A stretch of 64,000 nucleotides of DNA from Puia dinghuensis (GCF_014642875.1 NZ_BMJC01000001.1:1655335-1719334), one strand, 5' to 3'; numbered from the stretch's first letter, positions 25,617-36,016 are shown. Numbers and translations: made by a program. Notes: a model not told the origin generated them from the letters alone.

Positions 25617-26711
25617 TTAATTACATCCTAGTAGCTCGCAAAGCTTCTGCTGCAACGCCTCCCCTCGCAAGTTTCGCGCTATGATCTTCCCATTGGGATC
25701 CACCAATAAATTCTGCGGAATACTTTCAATATGGTATTTGGTCGCAACATCATTGTACCAAAACTTAAGATCGCTCACCTGTGTCCAGGAAAGCCCATCA
25801 TCCTTTATCGCCTTGACCCAGGGCTCCTTCGCCTTGTCAAGACTGACCCCCAGCACGGTAAAATTCTTGTCCTTGAATTTCTTGTATGTTGCCACCACGT
25901 TGGGATTCTCCATCCGGCAAGGGCCACACCAGGAAGCCCAGAAATCTACCAGCACATATTTCCCCTTAAAAGAAGAAAGAGTCACGGCACGCCCCGCCGT
26001 ATCGTTCTGCGTAAAATCTATCTCATCCGTACCGACAGCCCCTACGCTTGCCTTCTCCAACATCGGCCCTAAATACTGGGCATAATAGCCCTTCTGCACA
26101 TCCGCCGAAAGCGAATGCAGCCGCTTCTCCTGCGCCAGCACGTCTTCGGTAAGCTGATTGACCACCACCAGCACAAAAGGAGAGACATAGGAATTTGGCC
26201 GCTGCGCAATGAATTGATCAACGGAAATAAAGATAGAATCTGTCAATCGCTTATACGTCCGGAAAAGCGAGTCGCGTATCGACGCCCCCGCAGGAGTATT
26301 AGCCACACTCATCACGGCATTCAGCCGTGTAAAATAAGGGGTGAACATCGCCTGGAACGCCGTAAAATCATCGTTGCTCGACGAACCCGTCATCTTCAGT
26401 CCCGCGATGTCCTCCACGCTGCCGCTGAGGCTCATCTTATCATTACCCAAAAACACCGGAACCTTCTTCTTCGCCGAAGCAAAATTCAATTCATAAAGAT
26501 TCGGCTCCGATACATGACCGCTAAGTACAAACTGCCCGTCTTTTACCAAAGCTTTCGCTACCGTATCGGTGGGATTCGATGCATCGACAACAAAAACCGT
26601 GGATTTCTCCGCCAGACCCGCCACCTTCCCCGTTATCGTAAACCCGGGCGCCGCCTGCTGCGCAAGCCCCACCACCGGCAAAGCCAGCATTACTCCAAAA
26701 AATAATTTCAT
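25617..26711 (-). CDS. TlpA/ResA-like thioredoxin-fold protein with DUF4369-type N-terminus
   Basis: A 364-residue periplasmic protein. Signal peptide (MKLFFGVMLALPVVGLAQ), an N-terminal beta-rich DUF4369-like domain (about 20-115), a helical linker, and a thioredoxin-like domain (about 225-364). The redox motif is WASWCGPCRMENP. It probably reduces or isomerises disulfides outside the cytoplasm. In-frame ATGs at 26729 and 26747 overlap hisIE; the ATG at 26711 gives the clean signal peptide and starts 7 bp after the hisIE stop. It is the last gene of the trp-his operon and is unrelated in function. Confidence 0.88.
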   Translation of the reverse strand: MKLFFGVMLALPVVGLAQQAAPGFTITGKVAGLAEKSTVFVVDASNPTDTVAKALVKDGQFVLSGHVSEPNLYELNFASAKKKVPVFLGNDKMSLSGSVEDIAGLKMTGSSSNDDFTAFQAMFTPYFTRLNAVMSVANTPAGASIRDSLFRTYKRLTDSIFISVDQFIAQRPNSYVSPFVLVVVNQLTEDVLAQEKRLHSLSADVQKGYYAQYLGPMLEKASVGAVGTDEIDFTQNDTAGRAVTLSSFKGKYVLVDFWASWCGPCRMENPNVVATYKKFKDKNFTVLGVSLDKAKEPWVKAIKDDGLSWTQVSDLKFWYNDVATKYHIESIPQNLLVDPNGKIIARNLRGEALQQKLCELLGCN

Positions 26712-26718
26712 ATAATCA

Positions 26719-27330
26719 TTAGTTTTCATGTCTCCCACGTAACACATCCGTTACATCCTGTAAGTTATATCCTTTTGCATTGAGAAGGATCAAATAATGG
26801 AACAAAAGGTCTGCTGCCTCATTCAGAAAAAGCTTGTCATCATGATCCTTGGACTCGATCACCAGCTCTACTGCCTCTTCCCCAACTTTTTGCGCAATTT
26901 TGTTAATGCCTTTGTCAAAAAGGCGCGCAACATAGGAGGTCTCGGCATTCCCGTCGCGGCGGCGCTGCTCGATAATCTCTTCCAGGCATACCAGGAAGTC
27001 CTCCCGATGGTTCTTCTCATTCCAGCAGGTGTCAGCGCCCGTGTGACACACAGGTCCAAGCGGCTCCGCCTTGATCAACAGCGTATCCTCATCGCAGTCC
27101 ACGGTAATCTGCTTAACCAGCAGGAAATTACCGCTTTCCTCTCCCTTGATCCAAAGCCGCTGCTTGCTCCGGCTGAAAAACGTGACCTTTCCCTCTTTCT
27201 GCGTCTGATCCAGCGCTTCCTGGTTCATATACCCCAGCATCAGCACCTTTTCCGTCACATGGTCCTGCACAATGGCCGGCACCAGCCCGTCCGGTGACTT
27301 CGCAAAATTGACGGTTAAAGTGTTTGTCAT
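26719..27330 (-). CDS. hisI: bifunctional phosphoribosyl-AMP cyclohydrolase / phosphoribosyl-ATP pyrophosphatase
   Basis: A 203-residue fused HisIE catalysing steps 2 and 3 of histidine synthesis. The cyclohydrolase part (about 1-110) has VLMLGYMNQEAL, FFSRSKQRLWIKGEESG, DCDEDTLLI and the metal-binding Cys in CHTGADTCW. The pyrophosphatase part (about 112-203) has KINKIAQKVGEEAVELVIE-type helices. The ATG at 27330 is used; an upstream in-frame start would add an atypical 21 residues. It follows hisF by 46 bp. Confidence 0.95.
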   Translation of the reverse strand: MTNTLTVNFAKSPDGLVPAIVQDHVTEKVLMLGYMNQEALDQTQKEGKVTFFSRSKQRLWIKGEESGNFLLVKQITVDCDEDTLLIKAEPLGPVCHTGADTCWNEKNHREDFLVCLEEIIEQRRRDGNAETSYVARLFDKGINKIAQKVGEEAVELVIESKDHDDKLFLNEAADLLFHYLILLNAKGYNLQDVTDVLRGRHEN

Positions 27331-27376
27331 ATGATCATTTTTTATTTTCCGCGAATCGCCGCCTGGTTCATCGTTT

Positions 27377-28135
27377 CTAGAGCCGAACGGCAATCCCGCG
27401 CTCCTGCAAATATCCTTTTAATTCCGGAATGGCGATCTCCTTAAAGTGGAAGATACTGGCCGCAAGCGCCGCATCCGCCTTCCCCGCTTCCAACACTTCC
27501 ACAAAATGATCAGGGATCCCCCCGCCACCGGAGGCGATCACCGGCACCGGCAAAGCCTCCGCCAGCTGCCGCGTAATATCCAGCGCAAAGCCCTTCTTCG
27601 TACCGTCATTGTTCATCGAGGTCAGCAGTATCTCTCCTGCCCCCCTGTCTACGACATTATGTGCCCAATCAATACACTTCGTCTCCGTCTTCACCCTTCC
27701 GCCATTCAGATAGACATACCACTGCCCATCGGCTTCCATTCGGGTATCAATAGCCGCTACCACACACTGGCTGCCAAACTCCTTCGCAAGCTCCGACACC
27801 AGCTCAGGCCGCCGGAAGGCCGACGTATTGACGGAGATCTTGTCGGCGCCATTCTGCAACAACACCCGCACATCGTCCACACTGCTGATGCCACCCCCCA
27901 CCGTAAAAGGAATATTGATATGATGGGCGATACGGTTCACCAGCTCGCTCAACGTCTTTCGCTTCTCATTGGTCGCAGTAATATCCAGAAACACCAGCTC
28001 ATCGGCGCCCTCCCGCGCATACAACGCCCCCAGTTCCACCGGGTCCCCGGCATCGCGGATATTTTCAAAATTTACCCCCTTGACGGTCCGGCCGTCTTTA
28101 ATATCCAGACACGGTATGATTCTCTTCGTCAGCAT
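27377..28135 (-). CDS. hisF: imidazole glycerol phosphate synthase, cyclase subunit
   Basis: A 252-residue TIM barrel that, with HisH, makes imidazole glycerol phosphate and AICAR from PRFAR. Catalytic Asp residues sit in [18 protein letters not shown] and [14 protein letters not shown]. Phosphate-binding loops are FTVGGGI and VIASGGGG. The start overlaps the hisA stop by 7 bp, so translation is coupled. Confidence 0.97.
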   Translation of the reverse strand: MLTKRIIPCLDIKDGRTVKGVNFENIRDAGDPVELGALYAREGADELVFLDITATNEKRKTLSELVNRIAHHINIPFTVGGGISSVDDVRVLLQNGADKISVNTSAFRRPELVSELAKEFGSQCVVAAIDTRMEADGQWYVYLNGGRVKTETKCIDWAHNVVDRGAGEILLTSMNNDGTKKGFALDITRQLAEALPVPVIASGGGGIPDHFVEVLEAGKADAALAASIFHFKEIAIPELKGYLQERGIAVRL

Positions 28136-28836
28136 AGTTCTTTTAATGTTATCCGTCCTTCATAAATAGCTTTCCCTATAATAACCCCTTTGCATCCCAC
28201 TTCTTCCAATCGCCGCACATCATCCATTCCACTTACTCCACCGCTGGCGATAAAATGCAGCTCGGGAAACTTCCCGACAATATTTCTATACAACTCCAAC
28301 GCCGGCCCCTGCAACAACCCATCCTTGCTCACATCCGTACAAAACACCTGCCGAACGCCCTTGTCCAGGTACTCGGCGATAAAATCATACACCCACCGGT
28401 CAGTCGTCTCCTGCCAGCCACTCACCGCGATCTTCTCATCCTTTACATCCGCCCCCAGTAAGAACCTTTCGGCCCCATACGCTGACAACCAACTGACAAA
28501 CAACGGCCCATCCTTGACGGCAATACTCCCCACCGTAGCCAGCGCGGCGCCCGAATCGAAAACGATCTCCACATCCGCCGCCGTCTTGATCCCGCCCCCA
28601 AAATCGATCACCAGCCCCGTCTTACCCGCCAGCGTCTCCAGCACCTTCCAGTTCTTCACCGCTCCTGCCTTCGCCCCATCCAGGTCCACTAAATGCAGCC
28701 GCCGCAACCCCGCATCCTCAAACGCCTTGGCCACTTCCAGCGGATGTTCGTTATACACTTTCTTCTGGCTGTAATCGCCCTGTGTCAACCGAACACACTT
28801 CCCGTCAATAATATCAATAGCCGGTATAATTTCCAT
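28129..28836 (-). CDS. hisA: ProFAR isomerase (HisA)
   Basis: A 235-residue TIM barrel that isomerises N'-[(5'-phosphoribosyl)formimino]-AICAR-phosphate. Catalytic Asp is in [20 protein letters not shown] and the second in [14 protein letters not shown]. Phosphate loops are [10 protein letters not shown] and FIASGGVSG. It lies 2 bp after hisH and overlaps hisF. TrpF is encoded separately in the same operon, so this is not a dual-function PriA. Confidence 0.97.
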   Translation of the reverse strand: MEIIPAIDIIDGKCVRLTQGDYSQKKVYNEHPLEVAKAFEDAGLRRLHLVDLDGAKAGAVKNWKVLETLAGKTGLVIDFGGGIKTAADVEIVFDSGAALATVGSIAVKDGPLFVSWLSAYGAERFLLGADVKDEKIAVSGWQETTDRWVYDFIAEYLDKGVRQVFCTDVSKDGLLQGPALELYRNIVGKFPELHFIASGGVSGMDDVRRLEEVGCKGVIIGKAIYEGRITLKELC

Positions 28837-28838
28837 GA

Positions 28839-29429
28839 TCAGATCAAATCAATAAAGTTTCTCAATATCCTTTCCCCCGCCTGTGCAGACTTCTCCGGAT
28901 GGAACTGAACTCCATAAAAATTGTCCCGGTGCAGGGCCGAAGAGAACGTCTCCCCATATCCGGTGCGGGCAATCGTCTGTTCACCCAACGCGGCATAATA
29001 CCCATGTACAAAATAACAATAGCTCTTATCTGCAACTCCTTCAAACAGCGGCGACCGAAGATCATAGATGTTGTTCCACCCGATCTGCGGCACCTTCAAC
29101 CCACCCTCACCGGAAAACTTCCGCACCTTCTCTTCAAAAATTCCCAGACAGGTAGTATCATTCTCTTCGCTATAACTGCACATCAGCTGCATTCCCAGGC
29201 AAATCCCCAGCACCGGCTGCCGCACCCCCTTTATCACGGCATCAAGTCCTCGCTCCCGCAAATACTCCATCGCCGTGCTCGCCTCGCCTACCCCGGGAAA
29301 GATCACCTTGTCCGCCGCAACAATTTGCGCTGCATCATCAGTGACGACAGCCTCCCTCCCGATCCGCTCCAGCGCATACAACACCGATTGGATATTCCCC
29401 GCGTTATACTTTATAATAACCAGCTTCAT
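28839..29429 (-). CDS. hisH: imidazole glycerol phosphate synthase, glutaminase subunit
   Basis: A 196-residue class I glutamine amidotransferase that feeds ammonia to HisF. Motifs are IIKYNAGNIQSVLYALERIG, FPGVGEAS, nucleophile loop LGICLGMQLM and the His-x-Glu pair QFHPEKS. Its ATG overlaps the trpA TGA (ATGA, 29429-29426), so the his genes continue the trp operon without a gap. Confidence 0.97.
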   Translation of the reverse strand: MKLVIIKYNAGNIQSVLYALERIGREAVVTDDAAQIVAADKVIFPGVGEASTAMEYLRERGLDAVIKGVRQPVLGICLGMQLMCSYSEENDTTCLGIFEEKVRKFSGEGGLKVPQIGWNNIYDLRSPLFEGVADKSYCYFVHGYYAALGEQTIARTGYGETFSSALHRDNFYGVQFHPEKSAQAGERILRNFIDLI

Positions 29430-30235
29430 ATCGCACTCTTTTTCGCTGCCCCCGATGCCTCAGCGGGCCCCAAAATACCCGATAAAAATTTTTTCGTCGC
29501 CGCCCCAACATCCGCCCCACCTTCCAGCGCCCGGATATACGCCGTCCCGATAATCGCTCCATTGGCATGCCTGCAAGCCGCTTCAAAAGTCCCCCGGTCG
29601 CGGATACCAAAACCCACCAACACCGGATTCTTCAGCTGCATCTGCTGCAACCGCGCAAAATATGCCTCCTGCTCCCCCATATCCTTGTCCTTCCCCGTTG
29701 TCGAAGACGACGACACGGCATACAAAAATCCCGAACTCAAACCATCCACCTGCCGGATCCGTTCCGGAGAGGTCTCCGGCGTCACCAGGAACACAAAGTC
29801 CAACCCACACTTCCTCATCACCGGCCCATACTCCGTCTCGAACTCGTATATCGGCAGATCGGGCAGTATCAATCCATCCACGCCCGCAGCAGCCGCATCG
29901 GCACAAAATCGCTCAAATCCATATTGCAACACCGGGTTCATATACCCCATCAGCAACACCGGAACGCCGATCGACTCCCTCATCCTGGCAAGCTGCCCGA
30001 ACAACGTAGCCAGTGTCATCCCATTCGACAAAGCAACAGTGCTGCTCGCCTGTATCACCGGACCATCCGCCAGCGGATCGCTATACGGCATCCCCAATTC
30101 GATAAGATCGGCCCCATTGTCCTGCAACGCCTTCATTACTTCCAGCGTGCTGTCCAGCCTGGGGAATCCCGCGGTGCAATACACATTCAATACCTTACTG
30201 CTCTTTCGTTTGAATAATTCCGTTATCCTGCTCAT
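29426..30235 (-). CDS. trpA: tryptophan synthase alpha subunit
   Basis: A 269-residue TIM barrel that splits indole-3-glycerol phosphate to indole and passes it to TrpB. The catalytic Glu is in [20 protein letters not shown] and the catalytic Asp in [12 protein letters not shown]. The GFGI phosphate loop is present. It overlaps trpB upstream and hisH downstream by ATGA, a clear sign of one operon. Confidence 0.97.
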   Translation of the reverse strand: MSRITELFKRKSSKVLNVYCTAGFPRLDSTLEVMKALQDNGADLIELGMPYSDPLADGPVIQASSTVALSNGMTLATLFGQLARMRESIGVPVLLMGYMNPVLQYGFERFCADAAAAGVDGLILPDLPIYEFETEYGPVMRKCGLDFVFLVTPETSPERIRQVDGLSSGFLYAVSSSSTTGKDKDMGEQEAYFARLQQMQLKNPVLVGFGIRDRGTFEAACRHANGAIIGTAYIRALEGGADVGAATKKFLSGILGPAEASGAAKKSAI

Positions 30236-31437
30236 ATGTTACCTCCTTCCATTACTCGCATATATGTCGCCATATCTTTATCGCCCCGCCCGCTAAGACA
30301 GAGCACTACAGTATCCTGTTCATTCAGCTGCAGCTGATCCAACGCCGCCACCGCATGCGCCGATTCCAGCGCCGGGATGATCCCTTCGAGGCGAGTCAAT
30401 TCAAAAGCCGCTGCCACCGCCTCATCATCTGTGGCACTCAGGAAAGTAGCGCGCCCACTATCGAACAAGTATGCATGAAGCGGACCGATGCCCGGATAAT
30501 CAAGACCTGCCGAGATACTATGCGGTTCCACCACCTGCCCATCCTCCGTCTGCATCACATAGCTGCGGCTCCCATGCAATATCCCAGGTTTTCCCAACTG
30601 CGTCGTCGCGGCGCTCATCCCGCTGTGAATCCCATGCCCCGCCGCTTCTACCGCGATCAGCTCCACTTCTCCTTCCTCGAGAAAATGATAAAAAGCACCC
30701 GCCGCATTGCTGCCTCCACCAACACAAGCAATAACATGCGTTGGCAGCTCACTCCCCGTCTTCTCCTTCAGCTGCGCCCGCGTTTCTTCGCTGATCACAC
30801 TCTGAAACCGGGCCACCAGATCCGGGTAGGGATGCGGTCCTACGACACTACCGATGATATAATGCGTGTCGACAGGATTGTTGATCCAGTCCCGGATGGC
30901 CTCATTCGTCGCATCCTTCAACGTTTTGCTGCCACTGGTCGCGGGCACCACCTTCGCCCCAAGCATCTTCATCCTCGCCACATTCGGCGCCTGCCGCTCG
31001 ATATCCTTCTCGCCCATATAGACGATACACTCGATGCCTTTCAGGGCACAGACGGTGGCCGTCGCCACCCCATGCTGACCCGCCCCCGTCTCGGCGATGA
31101 TCCGCCGCTTGCCAAGCCGCTGCGCCAGCAATATCTGACCGATCGTATTGTTGATCTTATGCGCCCCGGTATGATTGAGGTCCTCCCGTTTGAGATAGAT
31201 ACGGGTATTGTACTTCGCACTCAGCCGCCCCGCCAGGTACAAAGGCGATGGCCTTCCAACATAGTCCCTCAACAGATCGCGATACTCCATCTGAAAAGCC
31301 GCCTCATGCATTATCTCCAGGTAGCGACGCCGCAACTCCTCCACATTGGGGTAAAGCATCTCCGGGATGAATGCCCCGCCAAACTTCCCATAATATCCCC
31401 GCTCATCCGGAGAGGTACTGACTCTTTCCTTTATCAT
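30232..31437 (-). CDS. trpB: tryptophan synthase beta subunit
   Basis: A 401-residue PLP enzyme that joins indole and serine to tryptophan. It shows [12 protein letters not shown], the PLP Lys in [34 protein letters not shown], the phosphate cup [10 protein letters not shown] and CLSGRGDKD. This is the TrpB1 type that pairs with TrpA. It ends in an ATGA overlap with trpA. Confidence 0.98.
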   Translation of the reverse strand: MIKERVSTSPDERGYYGKFGGAFIPEMLYPNVEELRRRYLEIMHEAAFQMEYRDLLRDYVGRPSPLYLAGRLSAKYNTRIYLKREDLNHTGAHKINNTIGQILLAQRLGKRRIIAETGAGQHGVATATVCALKGIECIVYMGEKDIERQAPNVARMKMLGAKVVPATSGSKTLKDATNEAIRDWINNPVDTHYIIGSVVGPHPYPDLVARFQSVISEETRAQLKEKTGSELPTHVIACVGGGSNAAGAFYHFLEEGEVELIAVEAAGHGIHSGMSAATTQLGKPGILHGSRSYVMQTEDGQVVEPHSISAGLDYPGIGPLHAYLFDSGRATFLSATDDEAVAAAFELTRLEGIIPALESAHAVAALDQLQLNEQDTVVLCLSGRGDKDMATYMRVMEGGNI

Positions 31438-31447
31438 AAAGATGTTA

Positions 31448-32092
31448 TTATTTGTTTGTCCCCTTTATCCCGTCGAGCATCGCCCTAACCTTCTTCAGAT
31501 CCTTTACCCCGGGACTCACCTCGAACTTACTGTTGATATCTATCGCAAACAGCTTCCGCGCCACCGGCTCCCGTTCAAATTCCCTCAGCTTCTCCACATC
31601 CCCCGGCTCGATACCCCCGCTGAGGAAAAAGAGTTTATCGATGTTCGCTGGCTTCAGCGTGTCCCAATTGAACTTCTTTCCCGTGCCCCCATAGCCCACC
31701 CCTTCCGTGTCGAAAAGGAACATATCGCAATAGTCCTGGTAAGGCCGGATAAGCCAGTCTATCGGATCGTTCTCACCAAGCCGGAAGACCTTGATCACCG
31801 TAATATAGTTGGCCAGCTGCTCGCAAAAGTGCGGGGTCTCGTCTCCATGAAGCTGCACCATATCCAGTCCATAGCTGTCCACCTGCTTCATCACCTCGTC
31901 ATAGGTAGCATTCACAAATACCCCCACCTTACCAAGCCGGAGCCTGGCCTTCTTCACCTGCTCGCCGGCAAGATGGCGGACCACATAACGGGGAGATTTG
32001 GGGTAGAAGATAAAACCGGCGAAGTCGACCCCCATGGCGTCGAGCTGTTTCACCTGGTCTAACTCGGTCATTCCGCAAACTTTTACTCTCAT
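31448..32092 (-). CDS. trpF: phosphoribosylanthranilate isomerase
   Basis: A 214-residue TIM barrel that performs the Amadori rearrangement of phosphoribosylanthranilate. The catalytic Cys is in [20 protein letters not shown] and the catalytic Asp in [34 protein letters not shown] and LHGDETP are also conserved. The C-terminal part is somewhat divergent ([20 protein letters not shown]), but the SKFE-PG-K motif is intact. Confidence 0.96.
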   Translation of the reverse strand: MRVKVCGMTELDQVKQLDAMGVDFAGFIFYPKSPRYVVRHLAGEQVKKARLRLGKVGVFVNATYDEVMKQVDSYGLDMVQLHGDETPHFCEQLANYITVIKVFRLGENDPIDWLIRPYQDYCDMFLFDTEGVGYGGTGKKFNWDTLKPANIDKLFFLSGGIEPGDVEKLREFEREPVARKLFAIDINSKFEVSPGVKDLKKVRAMLDGIKGTNK

Positions 32093-32097
32093 AAGTT

Positions 32098-32886
32098 TTA
32101 GCGACGCATTTTAAGCTGTTCAACAAATGAGGCAAAGGCAATCGCAGGATCTTGTTCTTTCATAAAGCGCTCACCGATCAGAAACCCATGAAAACCGGCA
32201 TCCTTCATCCGGAAGATCGTTTCCACATTGTCGATCCCGCTCTCCGCAATCAGTAATTTATCGGTCGGTATCCGTTCGATAAGGCGGATACTGCTTTCTA
32301 TATCCACCGTAAACGTCTTCAGGTCCCGGTTATTCACCCCCACTATCGGCGTGGCTCCGCAGATATGCCCCAATTCATCCTCCCCATGTATCTCCAGCAA
32401 CACCTCCAATCCCAACGATCGCGCAAACTTCGCCAGCCGGCAGACCTCCTCCGGCGACAAACAGGCCGCGATCAGCAAAATGACATCCGCCCCAATGGCC
32501 TTCGCCTCGACGATCTGGTATTCGTCTACGATAAAGTCTTTACGCAGGATAGGGATGTTATTCACCCGCGCCGCCATCAGGTCTTCACTGCTGCCGCCAA
32601 AAGAAGGCCCATCCGTCAACACCGACAGACAGGAAGCCCCCGCTGCCGCATACCCCTTCGTCACGGCCTCCACCGATACCCGGTCATTGATCACCCCCTT
32701 CGAGGGACTCCGCCTTTTGAACTCGGCGATGACCCCCGTCTTTGCCGGATCGGTCAGACTCGCCCGTAAAGACAAAGGCTGCCGGTCAAAGAACCCGTTC
32801 CTTTCCAGCATCGCCACCGGCGCTGCCGCCTTCCTTTCTGCAACTTCCTTTTTTTTGTATTCAACTATCTTATCGAGAATGTTCAT
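32098..32886 (-). CDS. trpC: indole-3-glycerol phosphate synthase
   Basis: A 262-residue TIM barrel that closes the indole ring with loss of CO2. Motifs are IAEFKRRSPSKG (catalytic Lys and Glu), SVLTDGPSFGGSSEDL, ILRKDFIVDEYQI, LEVLLEIHGEDEL, IVGVNNRDLKTF, IAESGI and FLIGERFM. The start overlaps the trpD stop (ATGA at 32886-32883). Confidence 0.97.
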   Translation of the reverse strand: MNILDKIVEYKKKEVAERKAAAPVAMLERNGFFDRQPLSLRASLTDPAKTGVIAEFKRRSPSKGVINDRVSVEAVTKGYAAAGASCLSVLTDGPSFGGSSEDLMAARVNNIPILRKDFIVDEYQIVEAKAIGADVILLIAACLSPEEVCRLAKFARSLGLEVLLEIHGEDELGHICGATPIVGVNNRDLKTFTVDIESSIRLIERIPTDKLLIAESGIDNVETIFRMKDAGFHGFLIGERFMKEQDPAIAFASFVEQLKMRR

Positions 32887-33881
32887 TGCAAGGATATTAA
32901 CGTTGACAAAGCTCCATACGCCCTACCGCTCTCCAGGCTCTCCACCGCCGCCGCATACGCATCATCATACCCCCCATATCCGCCCGCAGAATACAGCGCC
33001 ATCGCCGAATTGGCCAGCACCACCGCCGACTGCGCCCAGCTTCCCTCCCCCTTCAGTATCTTAACAAACAGCTTCGCCGACTCTTCCACAGTGTTGCCGC
33101 CATAAATATCGGTAGCATTTACCATTCTCTTACCTAATTCTTCGGGTGTGGCGATCCTTTCACCCGTATTCGTGATCACCTTGGTATCCCCCGTCAGCGA
33201 GATCTCGTCGTATCCGTCCAGGCTATGGATGATGGTAAACCGCCCGCCCGTCTGCTGCAACAGGTAATTATATATCCGGGCCATCTCCAGATTGTAGACC
33301 CCCACTAATTGTGTCGCCGGGAATGCCGGGTTCACCATCGGTCCCAGCATATTAAAGAACGTGCGGATGCCTAGCGCCTTCCTTATCGGCCCCACCGTCT
33401 TCAATGCCGGATGGAAAAGGGGCGCATGCAAAAAACAGATACCCGCTTCATCCACTTCTCTACGCAACTGGCCCTGCTCATTCTTAAACCGGTAGCCCAG
33501 CTGCTCCATCACATTGGAAGCCCCGCTGATGCTGGAAGCCCCATAATTGCCGTGCTTGGTGACCTTGTACCGCCGCCCCGTGCCCGCCACAATAAAACAG
33601 GACAGCGTGGAAATATTGAAGGTATTCTTCCCATCCCCACCTGTCCCCACAATATCGATCGTCTCCTCCCCGCCGAGGTCCACGCGAACGCAAAGCTCCA
33701 ATAACGCATCCCGGAAACCTTGCAGCTCATCGATCGTAATGCTACGCATAAGATAGACGGTGATAAAAGCCGCCATCTCGCTGTCATTGAACTCACCCCG
33801 GGCGATCCGGGTCAGTACATCCTTCGCCTGTTCCCGTGACAGGGCCTTGTGCTCGAATAAATATTGTAATATCTTTTTCAT
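32883..33881 (-). CDS. trpD: anthranilate phosphoribosyltransferase
   Basis: A 332-residue enzyme that transfers the phosphoribosyl group of PRPP to anthranilate. It contains the PRPP-binding loop DIVGTGGDGKNTFNIST, KHGNYGASSISGASNVMEQL, HPALKTVGPIRKALGIRTFF and LGPMVNPA. It is a separate protein, not fused to TrpG. PRPP is also the substrate of HisG, so both pathways draw on one pool. Confidence 0.97.
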   Translation of the reverse strand: MKKILQYLFEHKALSREQAKDVLTRIARGEFNDSEMAAFITVYLMRSITIDELQGFRDALLELCVRVDLGGEETIDIVGTGGDGKNTFNISTLSCFIVAGTGRRYKVTKHGNYGASSISGASNVMEQLGYRFKNEQGQLRREVDEAGICFLHAPLFHPALKTVGPIRKALGIRTFFNMLGPMVNPAFPATQLVGVYNLEMARIYNYLLQQTGGRFTIIHSLDGYDEISLTGDTKVITNTGERIATPEELGKRMVNATDIYGGNTVEESAKLFVKILKGEGSWAQSAVVLANSAMALYSAGGYGGYDDAYAAAVESLESGRAYGALSTLISLQ

Positions 33882-33885
33882 AAGC

Positions 33886-34455
33886 CTAAGCTTTTAACCA
33901 GTTCTTCATTAATTGTTCGCCCGCCGGCGTCAGCACGCTCTCCGGATGGAACTGCACCCCCTGAACGTCAAATCGGGTGTGCCGTAGTCCCATGATATAA
34001 TTGTTGTCGTCCCGCGCCGTTACCTCCAGCTCACCCGGCAACCCTTCGTCACTCACCACCCAGCTATGATAACGGCCGACTTCCAGCCGCTCCGCCATCC
34101 CTTCGAACACCCCCTCCGGCCGAAGCACCCGCACCGGCGTCGCCACCCCATGATAAACAGTGCTCAGGTTCACCAGCTTCCCGCCAAATGCTTCGCCAAT
34201 AGCCTGATGTCCCAGACAAACCCCAAGGATAGATTTCGATGCCGCATACTCGCGGATCAACGGCAGCAACAAGCCCGCCTCGGACGGGATCCCGGGCCCC
34301 GGCGAAAGAATGATCTTATCATATTCGGCCACCTTTTCCAGCGCTATCGCATCGTTACGGTGCACATCCACCTTCTGCTGCAACAGCTTCTCCACCAGGT
34401 GCACCAGGTTATACGTAAAAGAGTCGTAGTTGTCAAAAACAAGTATTCGTGTCAC
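33886..34455 (-). CDS. trpG: anthranilate synthase glutaminase subunit
   Basis: A 189-residue class I amidotransferase that supplies ammonia to TrpE. Motifs are ILVFDNYDSFTYNLVHLVEK, LSPGPGIPSEAG, nucleophile loop ILGVCLGHQAIGE and GVQFHPESVLT. The start codon is GTG (34455), 10 bp after trpE. Confidence 0.96.
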   Translation of the reverse strand: MTRILVFDNYDSFTYNLVHLVEKLLQQKVDVHRNDAIALEKVAEYDKIILSPGPGIPSEAGLLLPLIREYAASKSILGVCLGHQAIGEAFGGKLVNLSTVYHGVATPVRVLRPEGVFEGMAERLEVGRYHSWVVSDEGLPGELEVTARDDNNYIMGLRHTRFDVQGVQFHPESVLTPAGEQLMKNWLKA

Positions 34456-34465
34456 GATCGTCTAT

Positions 34466-35920
34466 TTAAAGTTGTGCTGCATACCGGATCGCCGATTTCA
34501 GCGCACCCAATTTATTATTCACTTCCTGTAATTCGCTTTCCGGCTGGCTGGCGGCCACCACCCCTGCACCCGCCTGATAGGTCAGCGTATTGTTACGGCT
34601 CAGCAGACTGCGGATCATGATCGCATGTACACAGCTACCGTCAAATCCCATAAACCCGATGCACCCCCCATAATAGCTCCGCGCCGTTGGCTCATATCCA
34701 TCGATCAGTTCCATCGCCTTGAACTTCGGCGCCCCGCTAAGCGTCCCCGCCGGAAAGGTCGTAGCCAACAGGGCAAAAGGGTTATGGGCAGGCCTCAATT
34801 TGCCCCGCACCTCGCTCACCAGGTGGATCACATGGGAAAAATATTGCACGCTGCGATATTGAACTACGCGCACATCATCACAACTGCGGCTTAGATCGTT
34901 CCGCGCAAGATCCACCAGCATGACATGTTCTGAATTCTCCTTTGCGTCCTTCAACAATCTGTCCGCCGTCTGCCGATCGACAGCATCATCTCCACTTCGC
35001 TTGAACGTCCCCGCGATGGGATGCACAATTGCCTCACCGTTCTGCAACAGTATCTGCGACTCGGGCGAAGACCCCATCAGCTTATAGTCGCCATAGTCAA
35101 AGAAAAAGAGATAAGGCGAAGGATTGATATTGCGCAATGCCCTGTAGACATTGAATTCATCACCCCGGAAACCCTGCTGAAACCGGCGGCTCAGCACGAT
35201 CTGGAAAACATCGCCCCGCAGACAGCTCTTGATCCCCTTCCCCACCATCTGCCGATAGTCCTCGTCCGTCATATTGGACACCTCTTCCCCCGCCGGCTCA
35301 AAGGGATATACGGGCACATCCTTGCTCCGGATAAGCGATTCCACCACGGGCAACTCTGACTCCAGGCCCGCAATAACATTCTCACAGATAAACAGCTCAT
35401 CCTTAAAATGATTGATCGCGATCACATACTGGTAAAGCCGGTAGCGCATCAGCGGAATCGCCTTCTCCGTACCCCTGTCGCTAAATTTAACCGTATCAAA
35501 AAATTGCACCGCATCAAATGTCGTATACCCAAACAACCCCTGCACCGCCCGAACCGGTTTCTCGACGGCAGGCTCCACCTCGAATCGGGCCATAAAATCC
35601 CACAACAACTTCGGCGCATTCGCTAAAGTCTGGCCTTCGGCCGGGCCGCCACCGGCGTCCTGGGCCAACTTCCCCAGCGGCTGACGCTCCGGCGCCTGCC
35701 CCGGTAGTTTAAATTCGATGCTCTTCTTATCCGTGATCTCTATCCCGGCAATCGCATTGATACAGATAAAGGAATAGCTGTTGTCCGCAGCATGATAATC
35801 CGTGCTTTCCAGCAGGATCGTATCCCTGAACCGGTCGCGCAGCCGCAGATAAATACCCACCGGCGTATAAATGTCCGAGAGCAGCTTCTTGCAATGGGTC
35901 TTGATGGCGATCTTTTTCAT
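34466..35920 (-). CDS. trpE: anthranilate synthase component I
   Basis: A 484-residue chorismate-using enzyme. The N-terminal half contains the Trp-feedback element LLEST. The C-terminal chorismate-binding domain has DVFQIVLSRRFQQGF, GSSPESQILLQNGEAIVHPI, GTLSGAPKFKAMELIDGYEP and YYGGCIGFMG. The first gene of the trp-his operon, it follows an attenuator. Residues around 75-100 form a Gly/Ala/Pro-rich segment (LAQDAGGGPAEGQTLANAPK) whose DNA contains the core of the dispersed hairpin repeat (TGGCCTTCGGCC at 35631-35642). Confidence 0.96.
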   Translation of the reverse strand: MKKIAIKTHCKKLLSDIYTPVGIYLRLRDRFRDTILLESTDYHAADNSYSFICINAIAGIEITDKKSIEFKLPGQAPERQPLGKLAQDAGGGPAEGQTLANAPKLLWDFMARFEVEPAVEKPVRAVQGLFGYTTFDAVQFFDTVKFSDRGTEKAIPLMRYRLYQYVIAINHFKDELFICENVIAGLESELPVVESLIRSKDVPVYPFEPAGEEVSNMTDEDYRQMVGKGIKSCLRGDVFQIVLSRRFQQGFRGDEFNVYRALRNINPSPYLFFFDYGDYKLMGSSPESQILLQNGEAIVHPIAGTFKRSGDDAVDRQTADRLLKDAKENSEHVMLVDLARNDLSRSCDDVRVVQYRSVQYFSHVIHLVSEVRGKLRPAHNPFALLATTFPAGTLSGAPKFKAMELIDGYEPTARSYYGGCIGFMGFDGSCVHAIMIRSLLSRNNTLTYQAGAGVVAASQPESELQEVNNKLGALKSAIRYAAQL

Positions 35921-35955
35921 AATTGTCTGATGGCGGGAACTCCGTCCCTTCTGGC

Positions 35956-35988
35956 CAAAAATTAAAAAGGCCCCGAACTTCGGGGCCC
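35956..35988 (-). terminator. trp attenuator terminator
   Basis: On the minus strand GGCCCCGAAGTTCGGGGCC (35987-35969) is a stable hairpin followed by TTTTTAATTTTT. Its left arm can alternatively pair with CCGAACGGGGC inside the leader peptide gene (pairing GCCCCGAAGTTCGG with a small bulge), giving an antiterminator. This is the classical layout of ribosome-controlled attenuation. Confidence 0.85.
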
Positions 35989-36016
35989 AAATATGGTAAT
36001 AACTATGATAATAGCC

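Noticed and set aside
28129-28836. Dual-function PriA instead of HisA
   Set aside because: A complete separate trpF lies in the same operon, and the HisA motifs are ordinary.
28899-30296. 465-codon open frame on the plus strand
   Set aside because: It runs antisense to hisH and trpA; the protein is Pro/Ser/Arg-rich shadow sequence without motifs.
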